Shown piece after piece: positions 60,428 through 64,000 of a stretch of DNA of 64,000 bases. The notes beneath the pieces were generated by a model, which did no database searches, was not told the origin of the DNA, and saw nothing but the letters and a program-made list of their open reading frames with translations. Location: assembly GCF_037971845.1 (NCBI RefSeq), contig NZ_CP150227.1, positions 6,386,001 to 6,450,000 on the forward strand, written 5' to 3'. Position numbers and translations under genes: made by a program. Source of the stretch: Paenibacillus sp. FSL R5-0766 (GTDB taxonomy: Bacteria > Bacillota > Bacilli > Paenibacillales > Paenibacillaceae). Each line of letters starts with the position of its first letter. The stretch's first letter is position 1.

Positions 60428-60568
60428 GGATGATATATTGAGAAAGAAAAACGTAGTTTAGTGCAAACTCACTCCCTGTATATAGACGAATACAATATCA
60501 TCCACCCCTGCATGCGAGTCAGCACCACAGATCGAAGGTTATGATTCTAATGATATAAGAATTAATCC
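60428..60568. other. Intergenic region after the zinc-ribbon gene
   Basis: No gene or repeat is visible here. The 490-bp gap to the helicase stop is otherwise taken up by the terminator hairpins at 60569 and 60773 with plain DNA between them. Confidence 0.5.
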
Positions 60569-60607
60569 AAAAACACCCCATCCTTAGGTCTAGGATGAGG
60601 TGTTTTT
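60569..60607 (+). terminator. Rho-independent terminator of the zinc-ribbon gene
   Basis: AAAAACACCCCATCCT pairs with AGGATGAGGTGTTTTT (one mismatch). Strong in both directions. Confidence 0.9.
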
Positions 60608-60772
60608 GAATTTTATGGCAGTCTGCCAAGTGCTATGCGAAGTACACGGACAGAAAGAAAAACCAGATAGGGAATACCTAAATGGCATCTTCCATGGACC
60701 AAGCAGGCGCGCAAGCAGGCACTCGCAGATGACAAAAAGAATAAGCGGAAATGAGCATCTGTCCTGGTGAAA

Positions 60773-60840
60773 AAGGGCCGCGACGTGGTTCCGTCGCGAC
60801 CCTTGATCTGAGGGTTCGGTACATTTGTACCCGAACCCTC
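60773..60840 (-). terminator. Double hairpin terminator of the DEAD-box helicase gene
   Basis: Two GC-rich hairpins lie back to back: GAGGGTTCGG/CCGAACCCTC (60810-60840) and AAGGG..GCGACG/CGTCGC..CCCTT (60773-60803). On the minus strand the second ends in CCCTTTTTC. Confidence 0.82.
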
Positions 60841-60919
60841 TCATATGTGCCATGCCAATCACTCTGGCATGGCATGGTGCCTGCGCAATTGCGGCTACAT
60901 CGCCGCTTGCGCCAAGGCT

Positions 60920-62527
60920 TTACCGTCCGCGACGAGAATCGCGACGGTCACCCTTCGCCGGTCCGCGTCCTGCGGATTCCGGACGGCGAGAGCCTTCGCT
61001 GCTGCGCCCGGAGGTGCGCTTGTCGGCGCTACGGCCAGCCCAGCCGCTGCTAGCTGCACCGCGTCCGCCTTGGCCCGCTGCTCCGCGACTGCTGTCGCTG
61101 CTGCGCGCCGAACCACGACCTGCGCTGCGCTCGTCGCCACTGCGACCCGCACCGCGTCCACCTTGACCTGCTGCTCCGCGACTGCTGTCGCTACTGCGGC
61201 CACCGCTACGACCACCACTGCGTCCGCCTTCACTGCGTCCACCTTCGCCGCCGCGGGAACCACGCCCCCCACGTCCGCCATCTCTGCGATCGTTACGGCC
61301 TGCACCGCGACGGGCACTGCCAGTTCCGGAAGAGCGTCCGCCTGAACGTTCGTCATCCCCTTGACTGTTGATGGAACGTCTAGCTGCTCCAGTTGAAGCA
61401 ATTGGACCTTCGCTTGTCCACTGGATACGGGACAGCTTCTGGTCGATTCCTTGTTCAATACGTGCAAGTTCCGGTCTGTCGTGCTCTGTTGCAAACGTTA
61501 CAGCAAGACCTGTACCGCCTGCACGGCCCGTACGGCCAATCCGGTGGATATAACTTTCCGCATCATGCGGCATATCGTAGTTAAATACATGCGTAACGCC
61601 TTCAACATCAAGTCCACGTGCAGCTACATCTGTAGCAACGAGTACTTGCAGTTTGGCATCGCGGAACGCTTTCATTACGTTCTCACGCTTGGATTGGGAC
61701 AGATCTCCATGAAGTTCATCACTTGCATAACCTGCTTCACGCAGATCTTGGTTCAGCTTGGATGCACGACGCTTGGTCCGGCAGAAAATAATCGCCAAGT
61801 ATGGGCGATACGTATCAATCATGCCGCGAAGCGCTTCAAGCTTACCGCGATCCGTGCATTCCAGTACTTGCTGGCGAATTTGTTTGATCGGGATAACAGA
61901 TTGGGAAGACACTTTTACATCTTCCGGATCTTTCATGTAGGTCTTCGCCAGGTTGCGAATGCCCTTAGGCATCGTTGCTGAGAACAGCATTGTCTGACGT
62001 TTGTGTGGAAGCTCACTAAGAATCGTCTCCACATCGTCCAGGAAGCCCATGTGCAGCATTTGGTCGGCTTCATCCAGCACCAGTTTTTTCACATTATCAA
62101 GCTTCAACGTGCCACGGCGCAGGTGATCCAGCAGACGCCCGGGTGTGCCAATAACGATCTGGGTTCCGTTCTGCAATTTACGCAGTTGCTTGTCCACATC
62201 CTGCCCGCCGTATACGGCAAGCACATGCAGTTTATCGTCGTTTGCCGTGAGTTTCTTCGCTTCTTCCGTAATTTGCAGCGCAAGCTCACGCGTAGGCGCA
62301 ATAATCAACGCTTGCGGCGAACGGTCGGATACGTTAATTTTCTGAATAATCGGCAGCAAAAATGCCAGCGTTTTCCCTGTTCCTGTCTGTGCCTCAGCGA
62401 TAATATCGCGTCCACCCAGCAGTACCGGAATCGAACGCTCCTGTACCGGAGTCGGCACGGCGATGCCCTGATGTTTCAGGATTTCGCACCATTCCGGGCG
62501 AATGCCCAGTTGTTCAAAGTTTGCCAA
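60920..62527 (-). CDS. DEAD-box RNA helicase with an Arg/Gly-rich tail (CshA/DeaD-like)
   Basis: A 535-aa ATP-dependent RNA helicase for ribosome assembly, mRNA turnover or cold adaptation. The core is complete: Q motif region PVQERSIPVLL, AQTGTGKT (motif I), LDEAD (II), SAT (III) and HRIGRTGRAG (VI). From about residue 385 the tail is almost only Arg, Gly, Ser, Asp and Glu, with near-repeats such as SSDSSRGAAGQGGRGA occurring twice, giving RGG-type RNA binding and a likely tendency to condense. The start is TTG 62527 (MANFEQLGI), with AGAGGTG six bases upstream. The long antisense and shifted frames across the tail are composition artefacts. Confidence 0.93.
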   Translation of the reverse strand: MANFEQLGIRPEWCEILKHQGIAVPTPVQERSIPVLLGGRDIIAEAQTGTGKTLAFLLPIIQKINVSDRSPQALIIAPTRELALQITEEAKKLTANDDKLHVLAVYGGQDVDKQLRKLQNGTQIVIGTPGRLLDHLRRGTLKLDNVKKLVLDEADQMLHMGFLDDVETILSELPHKRQTMLFSATMPKGIRNLAKTYMKDPEDVKVSSQSVIPIKQIRQQVLECTDRGKLEALRGMIDTYRPYLAIIFCRTKRRASKLNQDLREAGYASDELHGDLSQSKRENVMKAFRDAKLQVLVATDVAARGLDVEGVTHVFNYDMPHDAESYIHRIGRTGRAGGTGLAVTFATEHDRPELARIEQGIDQKLSRIQWTSEGPIASTGAARRSINSQGDDERSGGRSSGTGSARRGAGRNDRRDGGRGGRGSRGGEGGRSEGGRSGGRSGGRSSDSSRGAAGQGGRGAGRSGDERSAGRGSARSSDSSRGAAGQGGRGAASSGWAGRSADKRTSGRSSEGSRRPESAGRGPAKGDRRDSRRGR

Positions 62528-62825
62528 TCGTTACACCTCTGTATATTCATTTAGATAAGTCCATTTCATAATGACTCAGTATCAGTATCTGCCATCAAGA
62601 CTAGTTTTCCTTATATCAATCATGATTATGAAATGAATTTTTTAAAAAGCAATCCACTCGTTGCTCTTCTTCTCCATACCCTGTAGTTTACACGTTAGTC
62701 AAGCAAAACAAAAGGGGATACAGCGTTACCCACCCAACTTGTAGCACAAAATTCCAAGATCAGCGTAACTTGTATCGACCAAGTGAGTTTGAGGTTGGTT
62801 TATTAACCTAGCATGCCTCAGGCTC
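62528..62825. other. Leader/promoter region of the helicase gene
   Basis: About 300 bp without a gene, AT-rich near the helicase start. DEAD-box helicase genes often have long cold-regulated leaders; I see no specific motif to support that here. Confidence 0.4.
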
Positions 62826-62882
62826 TAATAAAAATCAGCGACGCCCTCACCCCGATTTCCGGAAAAAGTGCGCCGCTGATTA
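62826..62882 (-). terminator. Rho-independent terminator of the SulP gene
   Basis: On the minus strand AATCAGCGGCG pairs with CGTCGCTGATT, followed by TTTATTAG. The loop is long (about 28 bases). Confidence 0.75.
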
Positions 62883-62934
62883 AAAAGTATCTTTTTATGT
62901 TATCTATTCGTTGTCTAATTCGTCCAAAACCAAG

Positions 62935-64000
62935 TTACGAACCGTGCCCTCCAGCTGTGGCAAATCCACTCCGTTCAAGAATGCGAGTGCTCTCTTCGTT
63001 CAACCCGCGCAGGTGCACGGTTTTGCCCAGCTTTGCGTATTTGAATTTCACTTTGCCAATAGCCACAACCGCCGTATTGTCCCAGATATGTGAACCTCCG
63101 AAATCAATCGTGATTTCCTTCGGATCAGCTTCTGCATCGAACTCGTCCACAAACCGGGACGAAGAACCGAAGAAGAACGGTCCGTGAACCCGATATACTT
63201 TCTGTCCTTGCTCCTGGCTCGCCTGTACGCGGATCTTGGTCTGTTTCCAGCCAAAATGCAGCACACTGAGCACAACGCCGACCATGACCCCGATCGACAG
63301 ATCGTGGGTATAGACCACAATCGCCACCGTCACGATCATGACAAAGGCTTCCGCCCGAGGCACACGGGCAATATTTTTGATGGAACTCCAGTCGAATGTT
63401 CCGATACACACCATAAACATTACACCGACGAGCGCACCCATCGGTACCTGTTTCACCACTCCGCTGAGCAGCAACAACAGGATCGCGAGAAACGCACCTG
63501 CGGTAAACGTGGATAATCTTCCGCGTCCGCCAGACTTCACATTAATCACCGATTGCCCAATCATGGCACACCCAGCCATACCACCGAACAAACCATTAAT
63601 GAAGTTGGCAATCCCCTGACCGCGTACTTCGCGGTTTTTACTGCTCTTGGTCTCCGTCATCTCATCCACAATGGTAGCGGTCAGGAGAGATTCCAGCAAA
63701 CCGACGAGTGCCAGAGTGAATGAATAGGGCAGTAGAATCATCAGCGTGTCCCAAGTCCATGCAATATTAGGCAAGTGGAACATCGGCAATGTACTGGTCA
63801 GGTTCCCCATATCGCCGACAGTCTTCACATCCAGATTTAACATCGCCGTAATGATCGTCATCACGATAATGGCAATCAGCGGAGCCGGTGCGGCTTTGAA
63901 AAACCTTGGCAAAATATAAACGATCGCCAGCGTACCTGCCACCATCGCATACATGATCCAATTCGCTCCCGTGAAATGGGTTAACTGCGCCATAAAGATT
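62935..64000 (-). CDS. SulP-family anion transporter with STAS domain (5' part cut by window edge)
   Basis: The C-terminal about 355 residues of a SulP secondary transporter (sulfate, bicarbonate or other anions). The frame stays open to the edge (...IFMAQLTHFTGANWIMYAMV), so ATG 63993 is internal; full-length relatives have about 480-500 residues. Several membrane helices are followed by a cytoplasmic STAS domain from about position 63200 leftward (VYRVHGPFFFGSSSRFVDEF; ITIDFGGSHIWDNTAVVAIG). The GMAGCAMIGQSVINVKSGGRGRLS stretch (positions about 63520-63595) is the conserved SulP core. A terminator follows. Substrate unknown. Confidence 0.92.
   Translation of the reverse strand, partial: IFMAQLTHFTGANWIMYAMVAGTLAIVYILPRFFKAAPAPLIAIIVMTIITAMLNLDVKTVGDMGNLTSTLPMFHLPNIAWTWDTLMILLPYSFTLALVGLLESLLTATIVDEMTETKSSKNREVRGQGIANFINGLFGGMAGCAMIGQSVINVKSGGRGRLSTFTAGAFLAILLLLLSGVVKQVPMGALVGVMFMVCIGTFDWSSIKNIARVPRAEAFVMIVTVAIVVYTHDLSIGVMVGVVLSVLHFGWKQTKIRVQASQEQGQKVYRVHGPFFFGSSSRFVDEFDAEADPKEITIDFGGSHIWDNTAVVAIGKVKFKYAKLGKTVHLRGLNEESTRILERSGFATAGGHGS

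Noticed and set aside
60895..61494. 199-aa open frame on the minus strand across the helicase tail, rich in Ala and Val
   Set aside because: It is a frame-shifted reading of the GC-rich RGG repeats, with no ribosome-binding site and repeat-like composition.
1..64000. CRISPR arrays, rRNA or tRNA genes, prophage, integrase or transposase
   Set aside because: I saw no regularly spaced repeats, no tRNA-like CCA-ended clover leaf, and no integrase or transposase protein motifs.

Overview
This window looks like a chromosomal segment of a Paenibacillus-type Firmicute. The evidence is strong AGGAGG ribosome-binding sites, several YesM/YesN two-component systems beside sugar ABC transporters, an LplB/YtcP/LipO-type transporter, lipoproteins, and a Fur-box iron locus. 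I see no rRNA, tRNA, CRISPR array, prophage or transposase. The genus call is inference.

Layout. 1-8370: a sugar ABC importer (partial permease, binding protein), its YesM/YesN pair, a GH42 beta-galactosidase and a divergent AraC regulator. 8340-16502: mobA, an MFS transporter, glnS, a DUF2164 gene that appears to start at ATT, two GNATs, an SDR and a MerR-methyltransferase fusion. 16584-21848: a long GH94 phosphorylase-like enzyme and its LacI regulator, with three copies of a GAAACGTTTC operator. 21849-26425: a Fur-box iron locus (AraC regulator fused to a siderophore-binding domain, binding lipoprotein, ABC exporter). 26775-35426: an oligosaccharide ABC locus with a histidine kinase inside the operon and a separately terminated response regulator. 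35715-42262: an MFS transporter, then a low-oxygen/redox group (molybdopterin oxidoreductase, formate/nitrite channel, NADH oxidase with three FNR/Rex-like boxes). 42531-44258: glutathione peroxidase and a Fur-box ATPase of iron-uptake type.

44629-60427 is the most unusual part. Seven minus-strand genes encode: a signal-peptide vWA protein with a cytoplasmic FHA-like tail; a 1129-aa tubulin/FtsZ-like GTPase; an 815-aa protein aligning with it but lacking the glycine-rich GTP loops (a pseudo-tubulin); a polytopic vWA protein; a small orphan beta-rich protein; a zinc-ribbon TRAFAC-type GTPase; and a 1072-aa membrane protein resembling 'GTPase-associated protein 1' families. A divergent pair encodes a 47-aa membrane peptide and a zinc-ribbon membrane protein. 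Topology reasoning puts both vWA domains outside the membrane and the GTPases inside, so the set reads as an envelope-spanning, GTP-driven apparatus of unknown purpose.

60920-64000: a DEAD-box RNA helicase with an Arg/Gly-rich tail, and a SulP anion transporter running off the right edge.

A family of palindromic, MITE-like intergenic repeats (six copies plus one remnant; perfect 14-bp terminal inverted repeats in the best-preserved two) is scattered through the window, including inside the tubulin operon. A second, unrelated MITE-like element precedes the DUF2164 gene.
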